Assembly (NCBI RefSeq): GCF_964355755.1
Contig: NC_092680.1
Span: 10,705,001 to 10,769,000, forward strand
Length of the DNA: 64,000 nucleotides
Direction: 5' to 3'
From: Antedon mediterranea
Lineage: Eukaryota; Echinodermata; Crinoidea; Comatulida; Antedonidae
Shown here one piece after another: positions 49,311 through 61,999 of this stretch. The translations under genes and the position numbers were made by a program. The notes below the pieces were generated by a model. That model saw nothing but the letters and a program-made list of their open reading frames with translations, was not told the DNA's origin and searched no databases. Each line of letters begins with the position of its first letter. The stretch's first letter is position 1.

Positions 49311-50269
49311 AAAATAGCTTAATATCGTATTTAAAAACGTTTAAGACAATTTTGTGATTTTCGAAAAAACCTGTTAACACAAAACATCAAAGTGCTTAGA
49401 ATAGCTTCAAATCGCACTGGGAGACGTTTTAGACCATTTTGAGCATTTCGATAAAACTTTTTCACACAAAACATCAAAGTGCTTAAAATCACATTAGAAA
49501 CCGTTTTAGACCATTTTGAGCATTTCGATAAAACTTTTCACACAAAAACATCAAAGTGCACAAAATAGCTTAATATCGTATTTGAAAACATTTTAGACAT
49601 TTTGAAAATTTCGACAAATTTTTTTCACACAAAACATCAAAGTGTACATAATAGCTTCAAATCGCATTTGGAGACGTTTTAGACCATTTTGTGATTTTCG
49701 AAAAAACTTGTTAACATAAAAACACCAACGTGCTTAGAATAGCTTCAAATCGCATTTGGAGACGTTTTAGACCATTTTGTGCATTTCGATGAAACTTGGT
49801 TACACAAAAACATCAAAGTGCTTAAAATCACATTAGAAACCGTTTAGACCATTTGAGCATTTCGATAAAACTTTTAACACAAAAACATCAAAGAGCACAA
49901 AATAGCTTATTATGGTATTTGAAAACGTTTTAGACCGTTTTGAGCATTTTGACAAAACCTTTTCACACAAAACATCAAAGTGTACAGAATAGCTTCAATT
50001 CGCATTTGGAGACGTTTTAGACCATTTTGTGCAGTTCGATGAAACTTGGTTACACAAAAACATCAAAGAGCTTAAAATCACAATAGAAGCCGTTTCAGAC
50101 CATTTTGTGATTTTCTAAAAAAATTTTTAACATAAAAACACCAAAGTGCTAAGAATAGCTTCAAATCGCATTTGGAGACATTTTAGACCATTTTGTGCAT
50201 TTCGATGAAACTTGGGTACACAAAAACATCAAAGTGCTTAAAATCACATTTGAAACCGTTTTAGACCAC
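49311..50269 (-). repeat. Family B patch inside the inverted A array
   Basis: About eleven inverted ~87-bp B units with sharp edges to family A on both sides (GACCAAAATAGCTTAATATCG and TTAGACCACAGCTTATAGAG). There is no turning point here. It has no equivalent in the 26306-28581 array, so it was inserted or exchanged after the duplication. Confidence 0.9.
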
Positions 50270-53200
50270 AGCTTATAGAGCCATAGTAACTAGTTATGTC
50301 AAAAAATAGGTTTAAAATTTGGCCATTTTTGCGAAAATTTCCCTGCGGGGGACCATAGGAATTCTTTTCGAGAAATGACCAAAATTTCCACTTTTTAAAA
50401 TTCAATAATTATGCTATTATATTGGCATTTATGCAAATATATTGTGTTAGAATGATCTTATAGAGCCATCGTAACTAGTTAGGTCGAAATTTGGCAATTT
50501 TTCGAAAATTTCGCTGCGGGGGACCATAGGAATTTTTTTCGAAAAATGGCTAAAATTTACACTTTTTTAACTTCGAAAATTATGCTATAATATTGCCATA
50601 TATGCAAATATATTGTGCTAACATCATTTTATACAGTAACTAGTTTTGTCAAAAATAAAAGGTTTGAAATTTTACCATTTTTGCGAAAATTTCCCTGCGG
50701 GGGACCATAGGAATTTTTTCGAAAAATTGCCAAAATTTCTAATTTTTAAAATTAAAAAAGTATGCTATATAATATTGCCATTTATGCAAATATATTGTGC
50801 TAACATCATCTTATAGAGCCATAGTAACTATTTATGTCAAAAAAATAAAAGGTTTGAAATTTGGCCAATTTTGCGAAAATTTCATAGGAATTTGTTCGAA
50901 ATTGTTTGTTGTTAACGTTTTCCGTCTTCCGACATTACGCTTTCCACAATTTGTTTCCATTTTTTTCTGTTTATGGGAGGATGGTTTGTTATTGTGTTAG
51001 TGTCTACTAGTCCTTATGCTATAATATTGCCATTTATGCACATATATTGTGGTAACATCATCTTATAGAGCCATAGTAACTAGTTATGTCCAAAAATAAA
51101 AGATTTGAAATTTGGCTATTTTTGTGAAAATTTCCCTGCGGGGGACCATAGGAATTTTTTTTCCAAAAATTGCCAAAATTTCCACTTTTTAAAATTTAAT
51201 AATTATGCTATTATATTGGCATTTATGCAAATATATTGTGTTAGAATCATCTTATAGAGCCATCGTAACTAGTTATGTCAAAAAATAAAAGGGTCGAAAT
51301 TTAGAAATTTTTCGAAAATTTCGCTGCGGGGGACCATAGGATTTTTATTCGAAAAATGGCGAAAATGTACACTTTTTGAAATTCGAAAATTATGCTATAA
51401 TATTGCCATTAATGCAAATATATTGTGCTAACATCATCTTATACAGCCAGAGTAACTAGTTATGTCAAAAAAATAAAAGGTTTGAAATGTTACCATTTTT
51501 GCGAAAATTTTCCTGCGGGGGACCATAGGAATTTTTTCGAAAAATGCCAAAAATTTCTACTTTTTGAAATTAAAAAAGTATGCTATATAATATTGCCATT
51601 TATGCAAATATATTGTGCTATCATCATCTTATAGAGCCATAGTAACTAGTTATGTCAAAAAATAAAAGGTTTGAAATTTGGCCATTTTTGCGAAAATTTA
51701 ATAGGATTTTTTTCGAAAAATGGCCAAAATTTCCACTTTTTAAAATTCAATAATTATGCTATTATATTGGCATTTATGCAAATATATTGTTTTAGCATCA
51801 TCTTATAGAGCCATCGTAACTAGTTATGTCCAAAAATAAAAGGGTCGAAATTTGGCAAATTTTCGAAAATTTCGCTGCGGGGGACCATAGGATTTTTTTT
51901 CGAAAAATGGTCAAAATTTCCATTGTTTAAAATTAAAAAAGTATGCTATATAATATTGCCATTTATGCAAATATATTGTGCTAACATCATCTCATAGAGC
52001 CATAGTAACTAGTTATGTCAAAAAATAAAAGGTTTGAAATTTGGCCATTTTTTCGAAAATTTCCATGCGGGGGACCAAAGGATTTTTTTTCTCAAAAAAA
52101 TGCCAAAATTTCCACTTTTTAAATACAATAATTATGCTATTATATTGGCATTTATGCAAATATATTGTGTTAGAATCATCTTATAGAGTCATCGTAACTA
52201 GTTATGTCAAAAAATAAAAGGGTCAAAATTTGGCAATTTTTCGAAAATTTCGATGCGGGGGACCACTGAAATTTTTTCGAAAAATTACCAAAATTTCCAC
52301 TTTTTGAAATTCAAAAATTATGCTATAATATTGCCATTTATGCACATAGATTGTGCTAACATCATCTTATAGAGCCATAGTAACTAGTTATGTCCAAAAA
52401 TAAAATGTTTGAAATTCGGCTATTTTTGTGAAAATTTCCATGCGGGGGACCATAGGAATTTTTTTCGAAAAATAGCCAAAATTTCCACTTTTTAAAATTC
52501 AATAATTATGCTATTATATTGGCATTTATGCAAATATATTGTGTTACAATCATCTTATATAGCCATCGTAACTAGTTATGTCAAAAAATAAAAGGGTCGA
52601 AATTTGGCAATTTCTCGAAAATTTCGCTACCATAGGAATTTTTTCGAAAAATTGCCAAAATTTCCACTTTTGAAATTCAAAAATTATGCTATAATATTGC
52701 CATTTATGCACATATATTGTGCTAACATCATCTTATAGAGCCATAGTAACTAGTTATGTCAAAAAATAAAAGGGTCTAAAATTGGCAATTTTTCGAAAAT
52801 TTCCCTACGGGGGACCATAAGATTTTTATTCGAAAAATGGCGAAAATTTCCACTTTTTGAAATTCAAAAATTATGCTATAATATTGCCATTTATGCACAT
52901 ATATTGTGCTAACATCATCTTATAGAGCCATAGTAACTAGTTATGTCAAAAAATAAAAGGGTCTAAATTTGGCAATTTTTCGAAAATTTCCCTTCGGGGG
53001 ACCATAAGATTTTTATTCGAAAAATGGCGAAAATTTACACTTTTTTAAATTCGAAAATTATACTATAAAATTGCCATTTATGCAAATATATTGTGCTAAC
53101 ATCATCTTATACAGCCAGAGTAACTAGTTATGTCAAAAAATAAAAGGTTTGAAATTTTTCCATTTTTGCGAAAATTTCCCTTCGGGGGACCATAGGAATT

Positions 53201-53523
53201 TTTTCAAAAAATGGCAAAAAATTCTACTTTTTAAATTAAAAAAAGTATGCTATATAATATTGCCATTTATGCAAATATATTGTGCTAACATCATCTTATA
53301 GAGCCATAGTAACTAGTTATGTCAAAAAATAAAAGGTTTGAAATTTGGCAATTTTTGCGAAAATTTTATAGGAATTTTTTCGAAAAATGGCCAAAATTTC
53401 CACTTTTTAAAATTCAATAATTATGCTATTATATTGGCATTTATCCAAATATATTGTGTTAGAATCATCTTATAGAGCCATCGTAACTAGTTATGTCAAA
53501 AAATAAAAGTGTCGAAATTTGGC
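50270..53523 (-). repeat. Family A satellite array, inverted, copy 3 right part
   Basis: About 17 inverted units. The start shares private variants with 27352-27640 (AAAAAATAGGTTTAAAATTT, TTCTTTTCGAGAAATGACC, GTTAGAATGATC). It contains the short LINE tail at 50900-51015 and ends at block D. Confidence 0.9.
50900..51015 (-). mobile_element. LINE tail, inverted shortened copy
   Basis: The reverse complement of about 45080-45197, with matching 3' end and matching flank (TTCGAAATTG). The distal part is missing. Sharing the same satellite insertion point in mirror orientation ties the two arms together. Confidence 0.85.
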
Positions 53524-54201
53524 TTCCGGGCTAGGCCTTAGGCATATACGAAGTCGAGTTTTTGAAGTAGAAAAGTCTACCTAAACTTTTGAATTTGCAT
53601 CTGGATAGTTGAATTTTTAACAAATATCATAAATATCATAGGTGATTATGTATGGTAATAAGTATAAGTATAAGTGCAATTCTGGGCTCTATTTTCATTA
53701 TTAGCTCTGCCCCAAACATGGTGGGCTAGTAGGCCTACTGGAGACCTAATATTTAATTTCATATTTCAATGAATAGGTGCACTTTCCGGGGACAAGCTCT
53801 ATTGTCCTTGTTAGTCTTATATATTTTGTTTCATATAATTTCAAATCATGTAAAGTACTATTTTCAGGCGGGAGTCTGTGCAACTCTCTTTTCTTTATTT
53901 TAAACAGTTTGGTATGCCTCGTGGTTGTTATGCAAATGAGCTTGTGCACGTGTATTATGGGGAAGATAATATGTTAATCATTCGCGGTCAACACGCCACA
54001 CTGTTAAATTTTGATGCTGTTAATATTTACATTAGAATATTGTTCAAATCATGTAAATAAAACATTTTCCGGGCGGGAACCTAGCAGTTCTCGAAAAGAA
54101 CTCCAGGTGGAAAAGAAGCTCACCCATGAGTACTGAATACGAAGGAGCACATTGACTTCTTTTGGAGGCTTTATGGCAGTCTTTTTACATGTACTTGATT
54201 T
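53524..54201 (-). repeat. Block D, copy 3, inverted and shortened
   Basis: The reverse complement of about 16690-17350. It lacks the ~350 bp nearest family A. The plus-strand frame 53878-54060 carries the conserved FGMPRGCYANELVHVYYG segment and ILFKSCK end. The C/D junction matches copies 1 and 2. Confidence 0.85.
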
Positions 54202-54442
54202 CAAAAACAATATTTATTTTCAATTAAAAAAAAATAATAATAATAAAATAAAAATATCCGTAGAGGTTCGAACCCAATGCTGAGAGCACACAAACTTGAG
54301 CATTACCCGTTACGCCACAAACCAGTAGATGACTGATAATACTCTATTTATATGAAATGAATGATCAATCAAGGAAAAATAATGCCATGCAACTTTGTTT
54401 CTGATTTAAAAAAAGATCCATTTCTTTAGGCCTGACATTTTC
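54202..54442 (-). repeat. Family C unit, inverted, before element G
   Basis: One inverted tRNA-like unit with box B (GGTTCGAACC reads 54266-54275 on the plus strand) and box A complement CCCGTTACGCCA. It is cut at GACATTT by element G and resumes at 57354. Confidence 0.9.
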
Positions 54443-57353
54443 CAGTGGGAAAGCCACTTCGCGTTTTGACCGTTAAATCGTGTAAAATCGACTTACTTCC
54501 GCATTGACGATTTTGAAGCGCCACCTATCGTTGAAAACTGAAACCACGATTTTTCGTCGCCTAGCAAATAAGTGCTGTTTTATTTTAAGCTCTCATGAAT
54601 ATTTAAGAACCGCCCAACATTACCTATTATGGTAAAAGCATTTCCTAATAAGTATAATTGAATAACCAATCGGTTTCTTTCAAAGAAACCGAGGCTAATA
54701 CAATACATTCGGCGACTGAAGTCGGGACTCGTGAAATTTATAAATGTGGTACGATTTGACTACTGTTTTGTTGTCCATTTTCTGAATAGTCGGAGGTGCA
54801 TCCCAACAAATTAAAACAATTATAATCAATTGTTTTATCAAGAATAATATTAGTTTAATCGAGTATGATATATTTCTATCCTGTTCAAAATTTGTTGGTG
54901 TATTCTCAGGCCTCGAAATGTAGGTACATTTTCTAGCTGTGAGCGTGGTTTCGGCAACGCGAGACACGTGTGTCAGTATAGGCGATAGCGAGACGTGTGT
55001 TGTACTGTGTTGATGCTGATCCGATAGTCGTTAAGTTGTACTGATTACGAGTATCATTGGTCCTGGCGGCCGGCCTAGCCTGGTGATCTGATCCCCCCCA
55101 AAAAAATACTTTTTTTAAATCAGTATTAATATTATTATTTTATTTTTCATTTATTATTTGATTTATTAGGCTCAATAGATGCCTAGCTAGGCTACTAGTA
55201 GGCCTAGGCCTAGATTATAAATAATAGTAAATACTGTAATTTAATTAATAAAAAACAGCTTCCATTTGCCTTACTTTTATGTCATATAATATTATAATTA
55301 TATATACAACCAGACATTAACATTTTTAGTCGCGTGGAAGCGACTCTATAGTTCACTAAGTCGGTCGGTCGGTCTGTCTGTCTGTCTGTCGGTCCGGTAT
55401 CACTATGCGTTTTATCTTGATATCAGTTTAATCTAGCTAAGTAAATTTTTCACAGAATATTCCTTATGGCCAGGAATCGATGTGGTTATGTTTTCACGGT
55501 GCGCAATAAAAAATTACGCGGTCTACGCACGATTTAACGAAATCACGTTTGTAATCATATCTTAACAACAACCATGAATCACAATTAAATAAAATTTGGT
55601 ACTCATAAATTTCAGGGCATAAATCATCATATGGCAATACAATTACGTGCGTAGCGCATGTAACGCATGCGTACGCGCGCTTAAAATTTTCAAAATTTAT
55701 TTTCGATGAAATAAGAGTACGTTTCAGGCAATTTTAAGCGTTTACAAAATTGCCATGAGTGCGCAGATTTTTGCGCGCGCACTGCGCGTTAAATGTTATT
55801 GCGCACACTTTTTGCCCGATTTCTGTTTTCTTGAATTACTTTTCAACTCGAAATTACGTTATACGAGCACGTCAAATGTGACAGGCTACGCACGTGTAAA
55901 TTAAAAAAATATAAATGTTTTTAAACATTTCAACATTTTTAAACATGTTCAGTAATTTCGGTCAGTATAGTTCACTATGTCGGTCGGTCCGTCTGTCTGT
56001 CGGTCTGTTTGTCTGTCAGTCCGGTATCACTATGCATTGTAGCACGCGACTTAATGGCTGTTGGCCTTGTTTAAAATAATATTTATTATTTTTTCTGACA
56101 CTTTCAGGAATCGTTGATGATGCAGAGTTCTTTTTCTTTGTGACTTCAAACTGAGAGTGAAGTGGATAAAAAGATGACACCGGTACCTACCGACATTGTC
56201 ATACCGAAACTATAATTTAGTTATTTAAAACAAAATGTTGAATTACAAAAATGTATGTTGCAGAGGATTTAGATGAATACAATACAAATATTTATGTTGA
56301 ATGCAAACCTACTACACTATACTCTGTAAATTATGTTATTGTCATGTGGTAGACCTTAAAAATTGAATATTTATTGTATGTTAGGCCTATTTTATATTTT
56401 ATTAATACTGTATTAGTTTAATATTACTACTACAATGTATTAATTTATATTATACAGTACTAGTTTGTACATGTTTTTACCCAAAAAAAATGAATAAATA
56501 ATTTGTTATTCAATCTAATTGCTTGTTTGTTCATCAATAACAAAACAATTGTAAGCAAGTATATAACAGTTCTTGTTAGCCGCTTATTTCAGGTCATATT
56601 ATTAATATTAGCTAGGCCCGACGCGCCCGATCACAACGTCACTAAGTGACTTTCCGCCCCTGGAACAATCGCTCGCTAATAGGGCTAGGCCTCGGACTCG
56701 TATAAAAGCTATTATAATAGTTATGATAAATATTCCTCAACTAAAATGTATACTGTGATAAATAAACAAGTAATAATATACGTTGTATTGGAATGTATTT
56801 ATTTATATGAATTCTTATACGCGGACAATTATAAACATCGCGTATATCGTTCGCTATAAATAAATTCATAAACACGATGACGATGTGTTTACAAAATGGC
56901 GGTTTCGCTAGTTTTCGTTGGAACAAATAGTGGTACCTTTAGTTTGAATAGTCGGAGCTGCATCCCAACCACCGAATTTTGTATCTTAATATCGTATTCT
57001 GTAGATTATTAATTTTTCTAACAGGGATTTTAAATTCAGGACTGTTCAATTTTTCTAAACATTTTATTTTAATGATTTTCTAGGGTACAATTTCGGAAAA
57101 AAGACATTGGTTGATTTTGCCGTTAAATTACAGATTATCGTTTTGTTCAAATACATTTAATTTTACATGACAATATATTAAAACCATTTATGAATTTATT
57201 TCACTAACAATATTTTTCCGATAATCAGCTAAATTTACAAATATTGTGTTTTTCCAACACCCTAAAATTTAGCAATTTTCAACTAAATTAGAAAAGTAGG
57301 GTGCCCTCTCCGAGTCGAAATTTGACACGATTTGTCGACTGGCTGTCCCACTG
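54443..57353. mobile_element. Element G (~2.9 kb) with CAGTGGGAAAGCCA ends
   Basis: The ends are inverted with one mismatch over 14 bases: CAGTGGGAAAGCCA at the left and the complement of CAGTGGGACAGCCA at the right. It splits a family C unit. Target duplication is unclear. CAGTGG ends resemble hAT-type elements, but the 8-bp duplication expected is not seen. Inside, GAATAGTCGGAGxTGCATCCCAAC occurs near 54786 and 56946. A second element is nested at 55326-56054. There is no recognisable transposase; the minus-strand frame at 54695-54967 has no known domain. Confidence 0.6.
55326..56054. mobile_element. Nested element with GTCG/GTCT microsatellites
   Basis: The ends TTAGTCGCGTG and CACGCGACTTAA are near-inverted. 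TAGTTCACTA followed by (GTCG)n(GTCT)n and CCGGTATCACTATGC occurs near both ends (55350-55410 and 55970-56035). Between them the sequence is rich in GCGC/ACGCG (about 55640-55810), unlike the AT-rich surroundings. No coding capacity is seen. Confidence 0.55.
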
Positions 57354-58737
57354 TTACAACCCTCAAAATATCTCATTTTCAAAAAAAATATTTATTTTCA
57401 ATAAGAAAAAAAATGCAATATCCCTAGAGGTTGGAACCCGCTACTGAGAGCAATCAAACCTGGGTATTACCCGTTACGCCACAAACCAGTAAATTACTGA
57501 AGTGCTGATAATATGAATTTAATGATCAATCAATGAAAAATAATGCCATGCAACTTTGTTTCTGATTTTAAAAAAGGTCCACTTCTTTAGGCCTGACATT
57601 TACAACCATCAAAATATCTCATTAAAAAAAAAAATGTTTATTTTCAATTAAAAAAAAAAAGAAAAAAGAAATACCCTAGAGGTTCGAACCCACTACTGAG
57701 AACACTCAGACCTGAGTATTACCCGTTACGCAACAAACCAGTAGATGGCTGAAGAGATCAAAATAGTCTATTTATATGAAATAAATGATCAATCAATGTA
57801 AAATGATGTTATGCAACTTTGTTTCTGATTTTAAAAAAGGTCCACTTGGTTAGGCATGACATTTACAACCATAACAATATCTCACTTTCAAAAACAATAT
57901 TTATTTTCAATTAAAAAAAAAAAGAAAAAAAATATCCCTAGAGGTTCGAAACCACTATTGAGAGCACTCAAACCTGAGCATTACCCGTTACGCCACAAAC
58001 CAGTAGATGACTGAAGAGATGATAATAGCATATTTATATGAATGGATGATCAATCAATGAAAAATAATGCTATGCAACTTTGTTTCTGATTGAAAAAAAT
58101 GTCCACTTGTTTAGGCCTGACATTTACAACCCTCAAAATATCTCACTTTCAAAAAGCATATTTAGTTTCAATTTAAAAAAAAGAAGAAAAAAAACATCCC
58201 TAGAGGTTCGACCCACTACTCAGAGCACTCAAACCTGAGCTGTACCCGTTACGCCACAAACCAGTAGATGACTGAAGAGCTGATAATAGTGTATTTATAT
58301 GAAATGAATGATCAATCAATGAAAAATAATGCCATGCAACTTTGTTTCTGATTTAAAAAAAAGATCTATTTGTTTAGGCCTGACATTTACAACCTTCAAA
58401 ATATCTCATTTTCAAAAAAAATATTTATTTTCAATAAAAAAAAAGAGAAAAAATATCACTAGAGGTTCGAAACCACTATTGAGAGCACTCAAACCTGAGC
58501 ATTACCCGTTACGCCACAAACCAGAAGATGACTGAAGAGCTGATAATAGTCTATTTATATGAATGGATGATCAATCAATGAAAAATAATGCTATGCAACT
58601 TTATTTCTGATTTTTAAAAAGGTCGAATTGGTTAGGCATGACATTTACAACCATAACAAGCACGAATGTGCAATACTCGGGGTACAGCGAAAGAAGCTGT
58701 ATACAGACGTATAAAGTTAGAAAGTTAAAGAAAAATA

Positions 58738-58808
58738 GGTTTCGCCAGGGCTCGAACCGGGACCTTCTGCGTGTTACGCAGACTTGACAACCACTACACT
58801 ACGAAACC
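58738..58808 (-). tRNA. tRNA-Val(AAC)-like, H copy 1, type a
   Basis: Reads GGTTTCGTAGTGTAGTGGTT at the 5' end, with pairing CGAAACC at the 3' end. The anticodon loop GTAACAC gives anticodon AAC. Box A (TAGTGTAGTGG) and box B (GGTTCGAGCCC) are good. The acceptor stem is fully paired; the T stem has one mismatch. 71 nt, close to cytosolic tRNA-Val. It lies in a mobile element, so function is uncertain. Confidence 0.6.
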
Positions 58809-59018
58809 TCTTACATTAAAATTGTGGGTTACAGAAAGTTTTTTAATCCATTTAAATTACAAATAAATGGTAATAAGCACAAAGCAAAATAAACATGTGT
58901 AAAAGTGATAATTACCGATTACACAAAATAAGTATTTTAAAAAATAACAATAAAATATACTGTGTATAATTATCATATTGCGTATACAGTACTTTTCACC
59001 ATAAAGTTAAAAAAAAAA

Positions 59019-59090
59019 GGTTTAGCCCGGGCTCCAACCAGGTACCTTCTGCGTGTTGAGCAAACGTGATAACCACTACGCCAAGAAGCC
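59019..59090 (-). pseudogene. tRNA-Val-like, H copy 1, type b
   Basis: Body GGCGTAGTGGTTATCACGTT with loop TCAACAC: C replaces the invariant T33 before anticodon AAC. Acceptor ends GGCTTCT and CTAAACC pair poorly, and box B is altered to GGTTGGAGCCC. Probably a tRNA pseudogene. Confidence 0.6.
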
Positions 59091-59354
59091 GCATATAACT
59101 ACATAACGCTGTGGTGTGTGTCACACATTGTGGCTTCTTAATTAAACAAATTAATTAACTAAAAATTAAAAATCCGGCTCTATAGATTTGAGGACATGTC
59201 CCTGTAGTATATTCATGCCAAATCCCAGCTCAATACTACAACTAATAAGGGAGGAGTAGTACTTTAAAAATCGCACTTTTTACTCAATGGTGTCCAGATG
59301 GAGGAAGAAGAGGAGAAAATGAGTAAGTCCTAGACTCGGGTACCCCGAGTAAAA

Positions 59355-61123
59355 ATATCTGACTATCAAAAACAAAATTTATTTTCAATTAAAAAAAAAA
59401 AGAAAACATTTTCCTAGATGTTCGAACCGACTACTGAGAGAACTCAAACCTGAGCATTACCGGTTACGCCGCAACCCAGTAGATGAGTGAAGAGCTGATA
59501 ATAGTCTATTTATATGAAATGAATGATCAATCAATGAAAAATAATGTTATGCAACTTTGTTTCTGATTTTAAAAAAGGTCCACTTGTTTAGGCCTGACAA
59601 TTACAACTATAACAATATTTCACTTTCAAACACAATATTTATTTTCAAATAAAAAAAAAAGAAAAAAAATATCCATAGAAGTTCGAACCCACTATTGAAA
59701 TCACTCAAACCTGAGCATTACCCGTTACGCCGCAAACCAGTAGATTACTGAAGAGCTGATAATACTCTATTTATATGAAATGAATGATCAATCAATGAAA
59801 AATAATGCCAAGCATCTTTGTAACTGATTTTAAAAAAAGGTCCACTTCTTTAGGCCTGACATTTACAACCCTCAAAATATCTCATTTAAAAAAAAATATT
59901 TATTTTCAAATAAAAAAAAAAGAAAAAAAAATATCCCAAGAGGTTCAAACCCACTACTGAGAGAACTCAAACCTGAGCATTACCGGTTACGCCACAAACC
60001 AGTAGATGACCGAGGAGCTGATAATAGTCTATTTATATGAAATGAATGATCAATCAATGTAAAATAAGGAATGCAACTTTGTTTCTGATTGAAAAAAAGA
60101 TCCGTTTGTTTATGCCTGACATTTACAACCCTCAAAATATCTCATTTTCAAAAAAAATATTTATTTTCAATAAGAAAAAAAAAAGCAATATCCCTAGAGG
60201 TTGGAACCCGCTACTGAGAACACTCGAACCTGGGTATTACCCGTTACGCCACAAACCAGTAGGTAACTGAAGAGCTGATAATATAAAATTAATGATCAAT
60301 CAATGAAAAATAATGCCATGCAACTTTGTTTCTGATTTTAAAAAAGGTCCACTTCTTTAGGCCTGACATTTACAACCCTCAAAATATCTCATTTAAAAAA
60401 AAAATATTTATTTTCAATTAAAAAAAAAGAAAAAAGAAATATCCCTAGAGGTTCGAACCCACTACTGAGAGCACTCAGACCTGAGTGTTACCCGTTACGC
60501 CACAAACCAGTAGATGACCGAGGAGCTGATAATAGTCTATTTATATGAAATGAATGATCAATCAATGAAAAATAATGTTATGCAACTTTGTTTCTGATTT
60601 TAAAAAAGGTCCACTTGTTTAGGCCTGACATTTACAACCATAACAATATCTCACTTTCAAAAACAATATTTATTTTCATTTTAAAAAAAAAGAGAAAAAG
60701 TATCCCTAGAGGTTCGAAACCACTATTGAGAGCACTCAAACCTGAGCATTACCCGTTACGCCACAAACCAGTAGATGACTGAAGAGATAATAGTCTATTT
60801 ATATGAATGGATGATCAATCAATGAAAAAAAATGCTATGCAACTTTGTTTCTGATTTTAAAAAAGGTCCACTTGGTTAGGCCTGACATTTACAACCCTCA
60901 AAATATCTCACTTTCAAAAACAATATTTATTTTCAATAAAAAAAAAAATAAAAAAATTTCCCAAGAGGTTCAAACCCACTACTGAGAGAACTCAAACCTG
61001 AGCATTACCGGTTACGCCACAAACCAGTAGATGCCTGAAGAGATCATAATAGTCTATTTATATGAAAGGAATGATCAATCAATGTAAAATGGTGTTATGC
61101 AACTTTGTTTCTGATTTTAAACA
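59355..61123 (-). repeat. Family C inverted units between H copies
   Basis: About seven inverted ~260-bp units of the same array with box A and B complements in each. Short plus-strand frames ending LRALKPEHYPLRHKPVDD are satellite readings. Confidence 0.85.
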
Positions 61124-61202
61124 AGCACGAATGTGCAATACTCGGGGTACAGTGAAAGAAGCTGTATACAGACGTATACAGTTAGAAAGTTAAAGAAAAA
61201 TA

Positions 61203-61273
61203 GGTTTTGCCAGGGCTCGAACCGGGACCTTCTGCGTGTTAAGCAGACTTGACAACCACTACACTACGAAACC
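61203..61273 (-). tRNA. tRNA-Val(AAC)-like, H copy 2a, type a
   Basis: Loop TTAACAC, the standard tRNA-Val(AAC) loop, with stem TCTGC/GCAGA. One acceptor mismatch (CAAAACC in place of CGAAACC). Box A and box B intact. 71 nt. Confidence 0.6.
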
Positions 61274-61408
61274 TCTTACATTAAAATTGTGGGTTACATA
61301 ATTACCGATTACACAAAATAAGTATTTAAAAAAATAATAATAAGATATACTGTGTATAATTATCATATTGCGTATACAGTACTTTTCACCATAAAGTTAA
61401 AAAAAAAA

Positions 61409-61480
61409 GGTTTAGCCCGGGCTCGAACCAGGTACCTTCTGCGTATTGAGCAAACGTGATAACCACTACGCCAAGAAGCC
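61409..61480 (-). pseudogene. tRNA-Val-like, H copy 2a, type b
   Basis: Same body as 59019-59090 with intact box B GGTTCGAGCCC, but loop TCAATAC changes the anticodon to AAT. Acceptor pairing is poor. Confidence 0.6.
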
Positions 61481-61642
61481 GCATATAACTACATAACGCT
61501 GTGGTGTGTGTCACACATTGTGGCTTCTTAATTAAACAAATTAATTAACAAAAAAGCACGAATGTGCAATACTCGGGGTACAGCGAAAGAAGCTGTATAC
61601 AGACGTATACAGTTATTTCACCATAAAGTAAAAGAAACCCGA

Positions 61643-61714
61643 GGTTTCGCCAGGGCTCGAACCGGGACCTTCTGCGTGTTAAGCAGACTTGACAACCACT
61701 ACACTACGAAAACC
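61643..61714 (-). tRNA. tRNA-Val(AAC)-like, H copy 2b, type a
   Basis: Loop TTAACAC with anticodon AAC. One extra base in the 5' acceptor strand (GGTTTTCG) disturbs pairing with CGAAACC. 72 nt. Boxes intact. Confidence 0.55.
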
Positions 61715-61928
61715 ACTTACACTAAAAATGTGGGTTACAGAAAGTTTTTTAATCCATTTAAATTACAAATAAATATGGTAATAAGCATAAAGAAAAATAA
61801 ACATGTGTAAAAGTGATAATTACCGATTACACAAAATAAGTATTTAAAAAAATAATAAAAATAAGATATACTGTGTATAATTATCATATTGCGTATAGAG
61901 TACTTTTCACCATAACGTTTAAAAAAAA

Positions 61929-61999
61929 GGTTTCGTCCGGGCTCGAACCAGGTACCTTCTGCGTGTTAAGCAAATGTGATACCACTACGCCAAGAATCC
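61929..61999 (-). pseudogene. tRNA-Val-like, H copy 2b, type b
   Basis: Loop TTAACAC (AAC), box B GGTTCGAGCCC, one base missing in the D loop, and a mispaired acceptor (GGATTCT against CGAAACC). Confidence 0.5.

Larger units (their letters stand above)
58659..59354 (-). mobile_element. Element H, copy 1, carrying two tRNA-Val-like genes
   Basis: Begins AGCACGAATGTGCAATACTC and ends GACTCGGGTACCCCGAGTAAAAA. CTCGGGGTAC at the start is complementary to GTACCCCGAG at the end. It splits a family C unit at ATAACA/ATATCT. Two tRNA-like sequences lie on the minus strand. The rest is AT-rich. Confidence 0.65.
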
